From assembly GCF_001463745.1 (NCBI RefSeq), contig NZ_BBWJ01000018.1:1-64000 (forward strand): 64,000 bases of DNA. The letters run 5' to 3'. The position numbers and the translations under genes were made by a program. This document shows, piece by piece, positions 8,310 through 18,532 of this stretch (position 1 is its first letter; each line of letters starts with the position of its first letter). The notes below the pieces were generated by a model. That model searched no databases and was not told where the DNA came from. It was given only the letters and a program-made list of their open reading frames with translations. The stretch is from Aureimonas sp. AU22 (GTDB taxonomy: Bacteria > Pseudomonadota > Alphaproteobacteria > Rhizobiales > Rhizobiaceae).

Positions 8310-9725
8310 CTACTCCGCCGCTATGGGTAGAGGAGCTCGTTCGCCGGCGAGCCAGGCCGAGAAGTCCGCCAGGGCGCGCCGCGACATCGCCCGTTTCTTG
8401 GCCATGGTCTTCTCCTTGCCCCGCAGCCGCTTCCCCTCTTCGCGCGGCACCTCGACCGGCGGAAACAGGCCGAAGTTGACGTTCATCGGCTGGAACGAGC
8501 GCTTGCCGCCTTCCTCCTCCGTCGCAAGGTGTCCGCCAGTGATGTGCGCGAGAAGCGCGCCCATCGCGGTCGTTGCGGGCGGCGGGATAGCGGCGTTGCC
8601 TAGCGCCTCGGCCGCCGCGAAGCGTCCCGCCATCAGGCCGACGGATGCCGACTCGACATAGCCTTCGCAGCCCGTGATCTGGCCGGCAAAGCGCAGCGAC
8701 GGACGGCTCTTCAGGCGCAGCGTGCCGTCGAGAAGCGTCGGCGAGTTGAGGTAGGTGTTGCGGTGCAGGCCGCCGAGGCGGGCGAATTCCGCGTTCTCCA
8801 GACCCGGAATGGTGCGGAAGACGCGGACCTGCTCGGCGTATTTCAGCTTCGTCTGGAAACCCACCATGTTGTAGAGCGTGCCGAGCGCGTTGTCCTGGCG
8901 CAGCTGGACGACGGCATAGGCCTTCACGGTCGGGTTGTGGGCATTGGTGAGGCCCATCGGCTTCATCGGCCCATGGCGGAGCGTCTCGGGTCCGCGCTCG
9001 GCCATGACCTCGATCGGCAGGCAGCCGTCGAAATAGGGCGTGCCCTCCCACTCGCGGAACTCGGTCTTGTCGCCCGCGACCAGTGCGGCGACAAAGGCCT
9101 CGTACTGCTCGCGATCCATCGGGCAGTTGACGTAGTCCTTGCCCGTTCCGCCGGGACCGACCTTGTCGTAGCGGGACTGGAACCACGCCTTGCCCATGTC
9201 GATCGTGTCGAAGTGGACGATCGGGGCGATGGCGTCGAAGAAGGCGAGCGCCTCCGCGCCGGTCTCGGCCCGGATAGCCTCGGCGAGGGTCTCGGCCGTC
9301 AGCGGGCCGGTCGCGACGATCGTCTGGCCCCATTCGGCTGGCGGCAGCGTCGCGACTTCCTCGCGCGCGATGCTCACCAGAGGATGCGCCTCGAGCGCTG
9401 CCGTCACCGCTTCGGCGAACCCGTCCCGGTCCACAGCCAGGGCGCCGCCGGCGGGAACCTGATGGGCGTCGGCGCATCGCATGATGAGCGAGCCGGCGAG
9501 GCGCATCTCGGCGTGCAGCACGCCGACGGCGTTCGTTTCCGCGTCGTCGGACCGGAAGGAATTGGAGCAGACGAGTTCGGCGAGCGCGTCGGTCTTGTGC
9601 GCGTCGGTGCCGCGCGTGCCGCGCATCTCGTGCAGGACGACGGGAACGCCGCTCGTCGCCAGTTGCCACGCGGCTTCGGAGCCGGCGAGACCGCCGCCGA
9701 CGATGTGGATGGGATCTTGTGCCAT
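8310..9725 (-). CDS. trmFO: tRNA (uracil-54-C5)-methyltransferase, folate- and FADH2-dependent
   Basis: The protein has 471 residues. TrmFO makes ribothymidine 54 in the T-loop of tRNAs from methylenetetrahydrofolate and FADH2. It opens with the FAD-binding Rossmann motif [18 protein letters not shown], followed by the family segments [18 protein letters not shown] and [10 protein letters not shown] and later [20 protein letters not shown]. The last roughly 40 residues are basic ([17 protein letters not shown]). Length is normal for the family. The start is preceded on its strand by the terminator hairpin of the CCUCCUCCC small RNA, so trmFO probably has its own promoter or depends on read-through. 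Confidence 0.95.
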   Translation of the reverse strand: MAQDPIHIVGGGLAGSEAAWQLATSGVPVVLHEMRGTRGTDAHKTDALAELVCSNSFRSDDAETNAVGVLHAEMRLAGSLIMRCADAHQVPAGGALAVDRDGFAEAVTAALEAHPLVSIAREEVATLPPAEWGQTIVATGPLTAETLAEAIRAETGAEALAFFDAIAPIVHFDTIDMGKAWFQSRYDKVGPGGTGKDYVNCPMDREQYEAFVAALVAGDKTEFREWEGTPYFDGCLPIEVMAERGPETLRHGPMKPMGLTNAHNPTVKAYAVVQLRQDNALGTLYNMVGFQTKLKYAEQVRVFRTIPGLENAEFARLGGLHRNTYLNSPTLLDGTLRLKSRPSLRFAGQITGCEGYVESASVGLMAGRFAAAEALGNAAIPPPATTAMGALLAHITGGHLATEEEGGKRSFQPMNVNFGLFPPVEVPREEGKRLRGKEKTMAKKRAMSRRALADFSAWLAGERAPLPIAAE

Positions 9726-9767
9726 CGCTTTTCATAGCACCGCGGGGGCTCGCACGGAACACCCGGA

Positions 9768-9890
9768 AACGACAACACCCGCCAGGGGAGGACCGGCGGG
9801 TGTCGTTTGGAAGCCTGCGGATGGGAGGAGGAGACCGCAGGCTCGGATCCGCTCGGGCCCTTTGGGAGGAGGATGGGCCCTCGCGAAAGC
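9768..9890 (-). ncRNA. CCUCCUCCC-loop small RNA (cuckoo/CcsR-like), 3' of DUF1127 gene
   Basis: Directly downstream of the DUF1127 stop codon, on the same strand, lie three hairpins whose loops carry an anti-Shine-Dalgarno sequence. Stem 1 GGGCCC/GGGCCC (9855-9860 with 9875-9880) and stem 2 GCCTGCGG/CCGCAGGC (9813-9820 with 9835-9842) both expose CCTCCTCCC. Stem 3 (9775-9783 with 9795-9803, extended to 9768/9807) exposes TCCTCCCC and probably ends the transcript. This is the architecture of the Rhodobacter CcsR RNAs and the wider cuckoo RNA family, which are cut from the 3' UTR of DUF1127 mRNAs under stress. The structure is seen directly; processing and role are inferred. Confidence 0.8.
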
Positions 9891-9900
9891 TATACGAAGT

Positions 9901-10044
9901 TTAGCGGCTCGCCTGACGGGCGAGGTCGCGGATGTCGGAGCGCGCGATGCCGAGATCCGAGAGCTCGCGGCTCGAAAGCCGATTCAGCTCGGCGCAGGTC
10001 TCGCGGAAACGGCGCCAGTTGTTGTAGGAGCGGACGATGTTCAT
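9901..10044 (-). CDS. DUF1127 small basic protein (47 residues)
   Basis: A short gene read directly from the sequence. It begins MNIVRSYNNWRRFRETCAEL and contains LNRLSSRELSDLGIARSDIR, the DUF1127 signature with an Arg-rich N-terminus and the L-x-D-L-G-I-x-R-x-D-I core. Members are about 40-60 residues. In Rhodobacter one of them (CcaF1) binds RNA and influences maturation of the CCUCCUCCC small RNAs encoded behind it; related rhizobial genes affect phosphate and carbon metabolism. Here the same partner RNA lies 10 bp downstream. A 15-bp perfect inverted repeat lies about 127 bp upstream of the start. Identification is firm; the RNA-related role is by analogy. Confidence 0.9.
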   Translation of the reverse strand: MNIVRSYNNWRRFRETCAELNRLSSRELSDLGIARSDIRDLARQASR

Positions 10045-10368
10045 GGGTTTGCCGATGGCTCAAACGTTGTGACCGAGAAGCGAAAGCCGATCGCCTTCGC
10101 TTCGATGAGCTGAATATAATCGGTTCAGTCGGCAGCAGTTATGCCGACGATTGCATGGCAGCCTTGCAGTTTGTGCATCGCACAATGGCGCGAGATCGTA
10201 GCTGCGAGCGGGTTCGATTAACGGTTTGTTAAGTGTCGGTGGGAGGGCGGGGCTCGCCTGCTGTTCCGCTTCGATGCTGAGGACGGAACTGCCCTTTTTC
10301 GCATGGTCGTTTGCACCGGCCGGTGCTATAGCGACGGCGCGCGATGCCGATCCGGACCCGCGCGGGCT
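10045..10368. promoter_or_regulatory. Intergenic region between DUF1127 gene and tRNA-Leu
   Basis: These 324 bp have no gene. They should hold the leader and promoter of the minus-strand DUF1127 gene and the promoter of tRNA-Leu; a TGCTATAG box (10324-10331) is a plausible tRNA -10 element. The perfect inverted repeat TTGTGC-ATC-GCACAA lies at 10171-10185. I could not fix a convincing -35/-10 pair for the DUF1127 gene. Confidence 0.4.
10171..10185. repeat. Perfect inverted repeat TTGTGC-N3-GCACAA
   Basis: A 6-3-6 dyad about 127 bp upstream of the DUF1127 start. The size and symmetry fit a dimeric regulator site, for example the T-N11-A layout of LysR-type proteins, a class reported to control DUF1127 genes in Brucella and Agrobacterium. 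Binding is inference. Confidence 0.4.
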
Positions 10369-10452
10369 GCGGATGTGGCGAAATTGGTAGACGCACCAGA
10401 TTTAGGTTCTGGCGCCAAAAGCGTGGGGGTTCGAGTCCCTCCATCCGCACCA
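10369..10452 (+). tRNA. tRNA-Leu (anticodon UAG)
   Basis: An 84-nt cloverleaf with encoded CCA. The acceptor stem GCGGATG (10369-10375) pairs with CATCCGC (10442-10448), followed by A and CCA. The anticodon stem-loop is CCAGA-TTTAGGT-TCTGG, giving anticodon TAG (Leu, CUN codons). A class II variable arm and the T-loop GGTTCGAGTCC are present. Confidence 0.96.
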
Positions 10453-10664
10453 GCTTGGTGGTAACACTCTCGAACGTGTCACGCGTGAATTCGGTGGCTA
10501 GGGTTCGAGATCGCTTTTCGCGGGCAATCGTCAGTCGTAGGGCTGTGCAACCGTTCCCAGGCCATCGACGCATTGAAGCCGGACGCAACCTCCAAGGGGA
10601 GGGGTTGAGAAATCCGACGCCATCATGCTTTTTGCGATCTGGTGAAACTTGGGGCGCCAGGGGC

Positions 10665-11885
10665 ATGAGTAAGGACGTTGCGTATACATGCCTTTTAGAT
10701 GCAAAGGTACAGGCTTACCTCTACCCAATTGTTGATGCACCGGTCGGCTTCCGCGGGGGGCCGGTTCTCACCGATGTCTCGCAGCAGCATTTCCGCCACC
10801 TGCGTCATGACTCGCCCTACGATCATTTTCAGGCGGACGCTGAATATCCTGCTCGGCTGCCGGGAGACTACTACTACGCCGGTCCGATCTACGATCACTT
10901 CGGGCATTTTTTGTCCGAGATGGTACACCGGATAGTGCCAGCGCACGCGCATGGAGGGAAACACAAGTTCTTGTTCGTGTCGTCGGACAAGACGGCGACC
11001 CCGCCAGATCTGCAAAGTGCTGCCCCCTACATCCGAGACATCCTTGAGTTCCTGGGAATCGACGCTGACAATTCAGTCGTAATCCGAGTGAACTCGATCG
11101 TAGAGCGCCTTCATGTGTTCGAACAGGGCGCGAGTTGGGGCGGCGCGCCTAAGGATGCGTACCTCGATGAACTGAGCCGTTTTTCAAGCGCCCGCCTCGA
11201 TGAGCTGTGTGGGCAGATCAAGCGACCAAAGAAAATCTACGTTTCTCGCTCAGCACTTCCTAAGGTCGGAGCCATCTTGGGAGAGGCCTACCTCGAGACG
11301 GTACTCGCCGATGAAGGATTCGAGGTGTTTCGGCCTGAGCAGCATTCCTTCGCTGTCCAGATGGACCACTATCGGAAGGCCGAAACCATTGTCTTCGCGG
11401 AGGGATCCGCTGCGCATGGTGCTGAACTTCTCGGATCGAGAATGATGGGCTCGGTCGTTCTGGTTCCCCGGTCGCAGCAGGCCTACGTTTTCGAGCGGGT
11501 CCTCCGTCCTCGGTCACGCCAATTCCTGCGCGCCAACGTGACGCGATACCTCGGCACCGTGAAAGAGAATTCTTCCGATGGATCTCCCTTGTTCCACCGA
11601 GGCGTCACGCTGCTACGGCCGAAGATCGCCGTCGAAACCTTCCGAACGAATTCCGTTTCACCGATGCGTGCGTTTTCTAAGGTGGGCTATCTGAAGTCAG
11701 CCGTTACGGACCTTAGAACCTACTTCAAGGATGCCGCGTGTCTGCCAGAACCGTTTAATTGCCGTTATGCCGTTGCACTTGCAACGCGGTTGGCATTCGG
11801 GTGGATTGGCCGTGAACGGGTAAGATCCAAGACACAAAAAGTGCGCGGGAAGACGAAAAGCGGCTGGCCTTCGCGGCCGCGGTGA
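10665..11885 (+). CDS. Glycosyltransferase family 61 (DUF563)-type protein
   Basis: The protein has 406 residues. Features of the DUF563/GT61 family are visible: GDYYYAGPIYDHFGHFLSEM near the N-terminus, the basic segment RPKKIYVSRS about half way, and the acceptor-region motif IVFAEGSAAHGAELLG. Members transfer sugars onto polysaccharides or glycans in the cytoplasm or at the membrane. I chose the ATG at 10665 because the frame upstream runs through the tRNA-Leu. By eye, base composition is clearly less GC-rich than the neighbours, and the gene stands alone between tRNA-Leu and tig, so it may be a later acquisition. The substrate cannot be told from the sequence. Confidence 0.72.
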   Translation: MSKDVAYTCLLDAKVQAYLYPIVDAPVGFRGGPVLTDVSQQHFRHLRHDSPYDHFQADAEYPARLPGDYYYAGPIYDHFGHFLSEMVHRIVPAHAHGGKHKFLFVSSDKTATPPDLQSAAPYIRDILEFLGIDADNSVVIRVNSIVERLHVFEQGASWGGAPKDAYLDELSRFSSARLDELCGQIKRPKKIYVSRSALPKVGAILGEAYLETVLADEGFEVFRPEQHSFAVQMDHYRKAETIVFAEGSAAHGAELLGSRMMGSVVLVPRSQQAYVFERVLRPRSRQFLRANVTRYLGTVKENSSDGSPLFHRGVTLLRPKIAVETFRTNSVSPMRAFSKVGYLKSAVTDLRTYFKDAACLPEPFNCRYAVALATRLAFGWIGRERVRSKTQKVRGKTKSGWPSRPR

Positions 11886-12092
11886 TGCAAGCCTTGCCGT
11901 CATTATCGCCACTTGATCCCCCAGTGGCCCTCCACTACAAGCGCCCGATGGCCGGGTGATGGGTGTTGCGTTCCGACAGCCCGTGGCGTGCTGGTCCGGT
12001 TCTCGGCCCGCGCCGGCTTGGCGGCAAACGAGATTCACTTCAGGATCGGCGGCGGGACTTGGGCTGCCGGTCGAGACCATAAAGGGTTGACG

Positions 12093-13451
12093 ATGCAGGT
12101 TAGGGAAACCAAGGCCGAAGGCCTGAAGCGCGAGATCGAGATCGTCGTGCCGGCGTCCGATCTGGAAGCGCGGCTGCAGACTCGCCTCTACGAGATCAAG
12201 GATCAGGTCAAGCTCAAGGGCTTCCGCCCCGGCAAGGTGCCGATGAGCCATATGCGCAAGTCGTATGGCCGCTCGGTGATGGCCGAGATCGTCAACCAGA
12301 TCATCAACGACACGCCGCGCTCTGTGATCGCGGAGCGCAACGAGCGCTCGGCGATGCAGCCCGAGATCCAGATGACCGAGGACGAGGGCGAGGCCGAGAA
12401 GGTCCTGCGCGGCGAGAGCGATTTCCGCTTCACCGTCGCCTACGAGACCCTGCCGTCCTTCGACCTGAAGGAGACCGACGGCATCAAGATCGAGCGGCCC
12501 GTGGTCGAGGTCGCCGACGAGGAAGTCGAGGAGCAGGTCAACCGCATCGCCGAAAGCGCGCGCACCTTCCAGCCGAAGGACGGTGCAGCCGAGACCGGCG
12601 ATCGCGTGACGATGGATTTCGTCGGCAAGGTCGACGGCGAGGCGTTCCAGGGCGGATCGGCCGAGGACTCCAACCTCGTGCTCGGCTCGGGTCAGTTCAT
12701 CCCGGGCTTCGAGGACCAGCTCCTCGGCGCCAAGGCCGGTGAAGAGAAGACGGTCAACGTCACCTTCCCCGAGGACTACGGCGCGGCGCATCTCGCCGGC
12801 AAGAGCGCGGTGTTCGACGTGACCGTGAAGGCCGTCGCCGCTCCGGAAGCGATGGAGCTCGACGACGAGCTGGCCAAGAAGCTCGGCCTCGAGTCGATCG
12901 CCCGCCTGCGCGAGATCGTGCGCGGCCAGATCGAGAGCCAGTTCGGCCAGGCGACGCGCCAGAAGGTGAAGCGCCAGCTGCTCGACCAGCTCGACGCCGA
13001 ATACTCATTCGAGCTGCCGCAGAAGCTCGTCGAGGCCGAGTTCACGAACATCTGGAACCAGGTGTCGCGCGAGCTCGAGCAGAGCGGCAAGACCTTCGAG
13101 GACGAGGACACGACCGAGGAGAAGGCACGGGCCGAGTACCGCAAGCTCGCCGAGCGCCGTGTGCGCCTGGGTCTCGTCCTGTCGGAGATCGGCGAAAAGG
13201 CTGGCGTCACGGTTTCCGACGAGGAACTGCAGCGCGCCGTGATCGAGCAGGTCCGTCAGTATCCGGGCCAGGAGCAGCAGGTCTACGATTACTTCCGGAA
13301 GACGCCGGAAGCGATCCAGAGCCTGCGCGCGCCGATCTACGAGGAGAAGGTCGTCGACCATCTGCTGGCCACGGTCAACGTGACGGATAAGACCGTGACC
13401 AAGGACGAGCTGATGAAGGACGACGAGGAAGAGCTTTCCTCCGCCGCCTGA
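12093..13451 (+). CDS. tig: Trigger factor, ribosome-associated chaperone and prolyl isomerase
   Basis: The protein has 452 residues. The N-terminal ribosome-binding domain carries the signature [17 protein letters not shown] (the usual form is GFRxGKVP). The central FKBP-type domain (about 160-245) contains [17 protein letters not shown] and [18 protein letters not shown]. The C-terminal arms form the chaperone cradle and end in an acidic tail. Trigger factor meets nascent chains at the ribosome exit tunnel. The ATG at 12093 starts the conserved [20 protein letters not shown] strong terminator follows the gene. Confidence 0.97.
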   Translation: MQVRETKAEGLKREIEIVVPASDLEARLQTRLYEIKDQVKLKGFRPGKVPMSHMRKSYGRSVMAEIVNQIINDTPRSVIAERNERSAMQPEIQMTEDEGEAEKVLRGESDFRFTVAYETLPSFDLKETDGIKIERPVVEVADEEVEEQVNRIAESARTFQPKDGAAETGDRVTMDFVGKVDGEAFQGGSAEDSNLVLGSGQFIPGFEDQLLGAKAGEEKTVNVTFPEDYGAAHLAGKSAVFDVTVKAVAAPEAMELDDELAKKLGLESIARLREIVRGQIESQFGQATRQKVKRQLLDQLDAEYSFELPQKLVEAEFTNIWNQVSRELEQSGKTFEDEDTTEEKARAEYRKLAERRVRLGLVLSEIGEKAGVTVSDEELQRAVIEQVRQYPGQEQQVYDYFRKTPEAIQSLRAPIYEEKVVDHLLATVNVTDKTVTKDELMKDDEEELSSAA

Positions 13452-13472
13452 CGCCCCCAAGCATTCGCATCG

Positions 13473-13500
13473 AAGGCCGCCTCTCGAGGCGGCCTTTTTC
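13473..13500 (+). terminator. Rho-independent terminator of tig
   Basis: A perfect stem AAGGCCGCCT/AGGCGGCCTT around CTCG or nearby bases, followed by TTTTTCG. It ends tig and separates it from the channel gene. Confidence 0.88.
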
Positions 13501-13635
13501 GTTCGCACGTGCGAAAAGTTCTGCGCCACCGCCATAGCATCGTCGCATGCGGACTCTAGTTCGGGCATCGAACCGATCGGGGCGCCCGTTGGCGCCGCCC
13601 GCCGAAGACCCATGCCCGCCACGGACCGGAGCTTC

Positions 13636-15996
13636 ATGATCCGACACACCGGTGTTCGAGCGCTGCTTCTCGCGCTTCTTTTCCTCGTCTCGTCGGCGAT
13701 CCTCGAAGGAGGGGCTGCGGCGCAGGTACCGAACCTCCTGCCGGGCATGCCGAAGACCGCGGCTCCGGCCCAGGCGTCCGGCACGCCGTCGGCCGAGGAG
13801 CGGCGGGAGCTCGATGACCTGATCCGCATCCTCGAGACCGAGGCCTCGCGCAATCGGCTGATCGAATCGCTCAAGGCGTCCGCCTACCAGGCTGCACCGG
13901 CTGGGGAGCCGGCGGCGGCTGCGGTCCTCGGGGGCGAGGCCGATCTTGCCGAGTCGGTGCCGGCCCACCTTGCCGCCTATACGCGCTCCGCGGTTGCCGC
14001 CGTCCAGCAAGGTGCCACCGAGGTCGGCACGCTGGCTGCGCAGGCCGGCTATTTCCTATCCGGCGCTCAGTCCATCAACCTGCCGCGGGTGTGGAACGCG
14101 ATCCTCCCCGTATCGACGGTGGCGATCGCGACCCTGCTGGCGCTCGGGCTTCTCGCCATCGTCCGCCGTCGCGTCGCACGCTGGCTCGGATCGCTCGCCA
14201 AACCCAAGGCGCCGGTTCTGCGGCTGGCCCTGGCGAGCGTGGCGATGGTGGCGGATGCGCTCACCGTCATTCTGGCCGCCGCCGCGGGACATGCGACCTC
14301 GCTGTTTCTCACCGGCGGACCGCCTGATATCAACGAGGCCCTGTTCCTCAATGCCTTCGCGCTGACGGAGCTGATCAAGGTGGGCCTTGCGGCCTTCGTG
14401 GCGCCGCATGTGCCGCCGCTGCGGCTCACGCCCTTCAGCGACGGGCAGGCGCGCTACTGGTATCGGCGCCTCGCGCTCGTCATCACGCTGCTCGGCTACA
14501 CATTCCTGTTCGTCGCGCCGGTGGTGCAGTCGATCTCGAGCGTCGCAGCGGCGAACGCGGTTCGCTTCCTCGTCGTGACGGCATCGTTCCTGTTCACGCT
14601 CTGGCTGATCCTGGCCAATCGCGAACGGGTCAAGGCTCGGTTGCAGCGATCCTACCGGGAAGGGGCGCGCAACCCGCAGTCTCGCTTCTACCATCTGCTC
14701 GGCCATGTCTGGTGGCTGCTCGCGGCGTCCTTCGTCGCGGCGCTTTTCGCGCTCTGGATCTCCAGTCCGCGCAACGGCTTCCAGTTCATGCTGAGCGCTT
14801 CGCTGGTGTCTGTCGCGGCGATGGCCGTGGGCGGCCTCGTGGTCTCGATCCTGACGAAGGTCATCGTGCGTGGCATCCGGGTTTCCGCCGCGACGCGCGA
14901 GCGTTTCCCGCTTCTGGAACGACGCATCAACTCCTTCATACCGAAGCTCCTCCTTGTGGTGCGGATCCTCGTCATCGCCGTGGTGATCGGCGTGATCATG
15001 GACGCCTGGTCGTTGATCGACCTCGACAATTTCGCGTCGAGTGCGCTTGGCCGCCGGTTCTCGAGCGGGCTCATCGGCGCCCTCGTGATCCTGACCGTTG
15101 GCTTCGTCGTCCACCTCGTGTTCTCGTCCTGGGTCGAGTACCGCCTCAATCCGAACTTCGGTTCGGTGCCCACGGCGCGCGAGCGCACGCTTCTGTCGCT
15201 GTTTCGAAACGCGCTGACGATCGCGCTTGCGCTGATCGTCATGATGCTCGTCCTCTCGCAGATCGGCATCAACATCGCGCCGCTCCTGGCGGGTGCCGGC
15301 GTGGTCGGTCTCGCCGTCGGTTTCGGTGCGCAGAAGCTGGTTCAGGACATCATCACCGGCGCGTTCATCCAGATCGAGAACGCGCTGAACGAAGGCGACG
15401 TGGTGCAGCTTGGCGCCGTGTCGGGGGTGGTGGAGAAGCTGACGATCCGCTCCGTCAGCCTGCGCGCGCTCGACGGCACCTACTACCTGATTCCGTTCTC
15501 GTCGGTGGATCAGGTCGCCAACATGACCAAGGACTTCTCGAACTTCGTCGCCGACGTGTCCGTCGCCTACGGCGAGGACGTCGGGCAGGTGAAGGACGTC
15601 ATGCAAGAGGCCTTCGAGCGCGTGCGCGGCGGGCCGGAGGGCATCAACATCATCGCCGACTTCGAAATGCTGGGTGTCGAGACGCTCCAGGACAACGCGG
15701 TCATGGTGCGGGGGCGCGTGCGCACGCTTCCCGGAAAGCAGTGGGGCGTCGGCCGCGTCTACCGCGAGGTCGTCAAGGGACTGCTGGCGGAGCGCGGCAT
15801 CAACAGCCCCTTCACGCGGACCGCCGTCGTGCCGCCGCACGAGACGCTGCCGGAGTTCAGCGGGCTCGACATGGCGGGGAACAAGGTGGTCACCCATCGA
15901 CCCCTGCCCAAGACGGTCACCCGCAATCCGGACGGCACCCTGATTCCGCCGGATCCGAAGGACGACGGCGACGACGACGGGGATCCGTCACGCTGA
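13636..15996 (+). CDS. Large MscS-family mechanosensitive channel
   Basis: The protein has 786 residues from the ATG at 13636, which follows GGAG and gives a clean signal peptide ([20 protein letters not shown]). An ATG at 13612 would add 8 residues. A periplasmic N-terminal region and about ten membrane helices lead to the MscS core near residues 525-700. That core has the Gly/Ala-rich pore helix ([20 protein letters not shown]) and the beta-domain signature [20 protein letters not shown]. Such channels release solutes under osmotic downshock. The tail is acidic and disordered ([11 protein letters not shown]). The gene stands between tig and clpP, which are usually adjacent or nearly so in relatives. 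Confidence 0.88.
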   Translation: MIRHTGVRALLLALLFLVSSAILEGGAAAQVPNLLPGMPKTAAPAQASGTPSAEERRELDDLIRILETEASRNRLIESLKASAYQAAPAGEPAAAAVLGGEADLAESVPAHLAAYTRSAVAAVQQGATEVGTLAAQAGYFLSGAQSINLPRVWNAILPVSTVAIATLLALGLLAIVRRRVARWLGSLAKPKAPVLRLALASVAMVADALTVILAAAAGHATSLFLTGGPPDINEALFLNAFALTELIKVGLAAFVAPHVPPLRLTPFSDGQARYWYRRLALVITLLGYTFLFVAPVVQSISSVAAANAVRFLVVTASFLFTLWLILANRERVKARLQRSYREGARNPQSRFYHLLGHVWWLLAASFVAALFALWISSPRNGFQFMLSASLVSVAAMAVGGLVVSILTKVIVRGIRVSAATRERFPLLERRINSFIPKLLLVVRILVIAVVIGVIMDAWSLIDLDNFASSALGRRFSSGLIGALVILTVGFVVHLVFSSWVEYRLNPNFGSVPTARERTLLSLFRNALTIALALIVMMLVLSQIGINIAPLLAGAGVVGLAVGFGAQKLVQDIITGAFIQIENALNEGDVVQLGAVSGVVEKLTIRSVSLRALDGTYYLIPFSSVDQVANMTKDFSNFVADVSVAYGEDVGQVKDVMQEAFERVRGGPEGINIIADFEMLGVETLQDNAVMVRGRVRTLPGKQWGVGRVYREVVKGLLAERGINSPFTRTAVVPPHETLPEFSGLDMAGNKVVTHRPLPKTVTRNPDGTLIPPDPKDDGDDDGDPSR

Positions 15997-16139
15997 AACC
16001 GCGCGCCCCGCGTGGAGCTTGCCGCGAAGCTGGGGCCGCTTCTTGCGCTGGCCGCCCCGCGCGCCCTATCTACGAGATCGAAATACCGAGCTTGATTCGA
16101 CCGACACGGCGTCGGCCAGCCCCTTCACGAGAGACCACC

Positions 16140-16772
16140 ATGAAGCATCCCGTCGAGACCATGATGAACCTTGTTCCGATGGTCGTCGAGCAGACGAACC
16201 GGGGCGAACGGGCCTACGACATCTTCTCGCGCCTCCTCAAGGAGCGCGTCATCTTCATCACCGGCCCGATCGAGGACGGAATGGCGACGCTGGTCTGCGC
16301 CCAGCTCCTCTTCCTCGAGGCGGAAAACCCGAAGAAGGAGATCGCGCTCTACATCAACTCGCCCGGCGGCGTGGTGACATCGGGCATGGCGATCTACGAC
16401 ACGATGCAGTTCATCAAGCCGGCCGTCTCGACGCTCTGCATCGGGCAGGCTGCGTCGATGGGCTCGCTGCTGCTGTGCGCCGGCCACAAGGACATGCGCT
16501 TCGCCACGCCCAACGCGCGCATCATGGTGCACCAGCCCTCGGGTGGTTTCTCCGGCCAGGCCTCGGATATCGAGCGTCATGCGCTCGACATCATCAAGCT
16601 GAAGCGCCGCCTCAACGAGGTCTACGTGCAGCACACCGGCCAGGACTACGAGACCATTGAACGCACGCTGGACCGTGACCATTTCATGACGTCGGACGAG
16701 GCCAAGGATTTCGGCCTGATCGACAAGGTCCACTCGACGCGTGAGGCGGTCGAGGCGGCCATCTCGTCCTGA
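16140..16772 (+). CDS. clpP: ATP-dependent Clp protease proteolytic subunit
   Basis: The protein has 210 residues. ClpP forms the tetradecameric protease barrel fed by ClpX or ClpA. The catalytic triad is intact and correctly spaced: Ser106 in GQAASMGS, His131 in MVHQPSGG and Asp180 in LDRDHFM. The start ATG at 16140 gives the conserved [19 protein letters not shown]. clpX follows 244 bp later after a hairpin, so the two genes are close but may be separately promoted. Length is standard. Confidence 0.97.
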   Translation: MKHPVETMMNLVPMVVEQTNRGERAYDIFSRLLKERVIFITGPIEDGMATLVCAQLLFLEAENPKKEIALYINSPGGVVTSGMAIYDTMQFIKPAVSTLCIGQAASMGSLLLCAGHKDMRFATPNARIMVHQPSGGFSGQASDIERHALDIIKLKRRLNEVYVQHTGQDYETIERTLDRDHFMTSDEAKDFGLIDKVHSTREAVEAAISS

Positions 16773-16810
16773 TGCCTGCGCGCTGCGTTCGTCCTTGATG
16801 TCGCCATGAG

Positions 16811-16834
16811 CCGAGCCTAAATTTCGAGGCTCGG
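16811..16834 (+). terminator. Hairpin between clpP and clpX, possible weak terminator
   Basis: A 7-bp perfect stem CCGAGCC/GGCTCGG with a 10-base AT-rich loop. No T-run follows, so it could be a weak terminator or a processing site. Confidence 0.45.
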
Positions 16835-17016
16835 GCCCTATTAAGCGTCGATCAAGGATAGCGTCGCTAGACTGTCACGGATGCGGGGAGGGCGAGGCCG
16901 GACCTGCGTCCGTGTCGGGCGGTTGCTTTGTGCGCGTTGCAGCATAGGATGAGTCACGGGTCACTCGACCTATCTCCGGACCTCTATGTCCGAGGTGCGG
17001 AACGGAAGGAAGTACG

Positions 17017-18285
17017 ATGAGCAAAGTGAGCGGCGGCGACAGCAAGAACACGCTCTACTGCTCTTTCTGCGGAAAGAGCCAACACGAAGTCCGCAAGCTG
17101 ATCGCCGGGCCGACGGTCTTCATCTGCGACGAGTGCGTCGAGCTCTGCATGGACATCATCCGGGAGGAAAACAAATCCTCCATGGTGAAGTCGCGCGAGG
17201 GTGTGCCGACCCCGCAGGAGATCATCAAGGTCCTCGACGACTACGTCATCGGCCAGTCCTTCGCCAAGAAGGTGCTGTCGGTCGCGGTCCACAATCATTA
17301 CAAGCGGCTCGCCCACGCGTCGAAGAACAACGACGTCGAGCTGGCGAAGTCCAACATCCTGCTGATCGGCCCGACCGGCTGCGGCAAGACGCTGCTCGCG
17401 CAGACGCTCGCCCGCATTCTCGACGTGCCGTTCACCATGTCGGACGCCACGACGCTGACCGAAGCCGGCTATGTCGGCGAGGACGTCGAGAACATCATCC
17501 TCAAGCTCCTGCAGTCGGCCGACTACAACGTCGAGCGCGCGCAGCGCGGCATCGTCTACATCGACGAGATCGACAAGATCAGCCGCAAGTCCGACAACCC
17601 CTCGATCACGCGCGACGTGTCGGGTGAGGGCGTCCAGCAGGCGCTTCTGAAGATCATGGAAGGCACAGTCGCCTCCGTGCCTCCGCAGGGTGGCCGCAAG
17701 CATCCGCAGCAGGAGTTCCTGCAGGTGGATACGGCCAACATCCTGTTCATCTGCGGCGGCGCCTTCGCAGGCCTCGACCGGATCATTTCCGATCGCGGCC
17801 GCAAGACCTCGATCGGTTTTGGCGCCAGCGTCGAAAGCCCCGAGGATCGCCGGACCGGCGAGCTCTTCCGCAAGGTGGAGCCCGAGGATCTCTTGAAGTT
17901 CGGCCTGATCCCCGAGTTCGTCGGCCGTCTGCCGGTCCTGGCGACGCTCGAGGATCTCGACGAGCCGGCGCTTGTCCAGATCCTGGTCGAGCCAAAGAAT
18001 GCGTTGGTCAAGCAGTACCAGCGTCTGTTCGAGATGGAGAACGTCGAGCTCTCCTTCCACGAGGACGCCCTGAAGGCGATCGCCCGCAAGGCGATCGAGC
18101 GCAAGACCGGTGCTCGCGGCCTGCGGTCCATCATGGAATCCATGCTGCTGGACACGATGTTCGATCTGCCGACCCTGGAAGGGGTTCAGGAGGTCGTGAT
18201 CTCGGAAGAGGTCATCGATGGCAATGCGCGGCCTCTCTACATCTACTCGGACCGGAAGGACGAGAAAGAGACCGCGAGTGCCTGA
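17017..18285 (+). CDS. clpX: ATP-dependent Clp protease ATP-binding subunit ClpX
   Basis: The protein has 422 residues. ClpX unfolds substrates and passes them to ClpP; in Alphaproteobacteria it also drives cell-cycle proteolysis. The N-terminal C4 zinc domain has CSFCGKS and CDECVELC. The AAA+ domain has Walker A GPTGCGKT, Walker [10 protein letters not shown] and the pore loop within [18 protein letters not shown]. The C-terminal sensor II region contains [11 protein letters not shown]. The ATG at 17017 is 14 bp after an in-frame-independent GGAAGG-like site. A bidirectional-looking terminator lies behind the gene. Confidence 0.97.
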   Translation: MSKVSGGDSKNTLYCSFCGKSQHEVRKLIAGPTVFICDECVELCMDIIREENKSSMVKSREGVPTPQEIIKVLDDYVIGQSFAKKVLSVAVHNHYKRLAHASKNNDVELAKSNILLIGPTGCGKTLLAQTLARILDVPFTMSDATTLTEAGYVGEDVENIILKLLQSADYNVERAQRGIVYIDEIDKISRKSDNPSITRDVSGEGVQQALLKIMEGTVASVPPQGGRKHPQQEFLQVDTANILFICGGAFAGLDRIISDRGRKTSIGFGASVESPEDRRTGELFRKVEPEDLLKFGLIPEFVGRLPVLATLEDLDEPALVQILVEPKNALVKQYQRLFEMENVELSFHEDALKAIARKAIERKTGARGLRSIMESMLLDTMFDLPTLEGVQEVVISEEVIDGNARPLYIYSDRKDEKETASA

Positions 18286-18318
18286 CGCACCGGCCAGTTC
18301 GATCCATTGAACCTTTCG

Positions 18319-18355
18319 AGCCCGCTCCGGAGCGCCGGGGCGGGCTTAACTTTTT
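18319..18355 (+). terminator. Rho-independent terminator of clpX
   Basis: Stem AGCCCGC-T-CCGG / CCGG-G-GCGGGCT around AGCG (18319-18347), followed by TAACTTTTTG. Confidence 0.82.
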
Positions 18356-18532
18356 GAAGGGTCGGTTCGCCGACCGCACCGTTCACCGCCATAGCGATCC
18401 GCGACGTTTCGAACGGGTTGAACGGAGGGGGAACGGGGACCACATTGCCACTGCGAAGGGGCCTTTCGATCCGGTGCCACATGGGCCGATGCGAAAGGGC
18501 CTCCGGCGGCCCAGGCCGCAGAAAGGACTAGC

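Noticed and set aside
10344-10664. Upstream extension of the glycosyltransferase frame through tRNA-Leu
   Set aside because: It would translate the tRNA gene; the ATG at 10665 gives a normal N-terminus.
10369-11885. Genomic island at tRNA-Leu
   Set aside because: No integrase, no direct repeat of the tRNA 3' end and only one gene; reported only as a low-interest composition anomaly.
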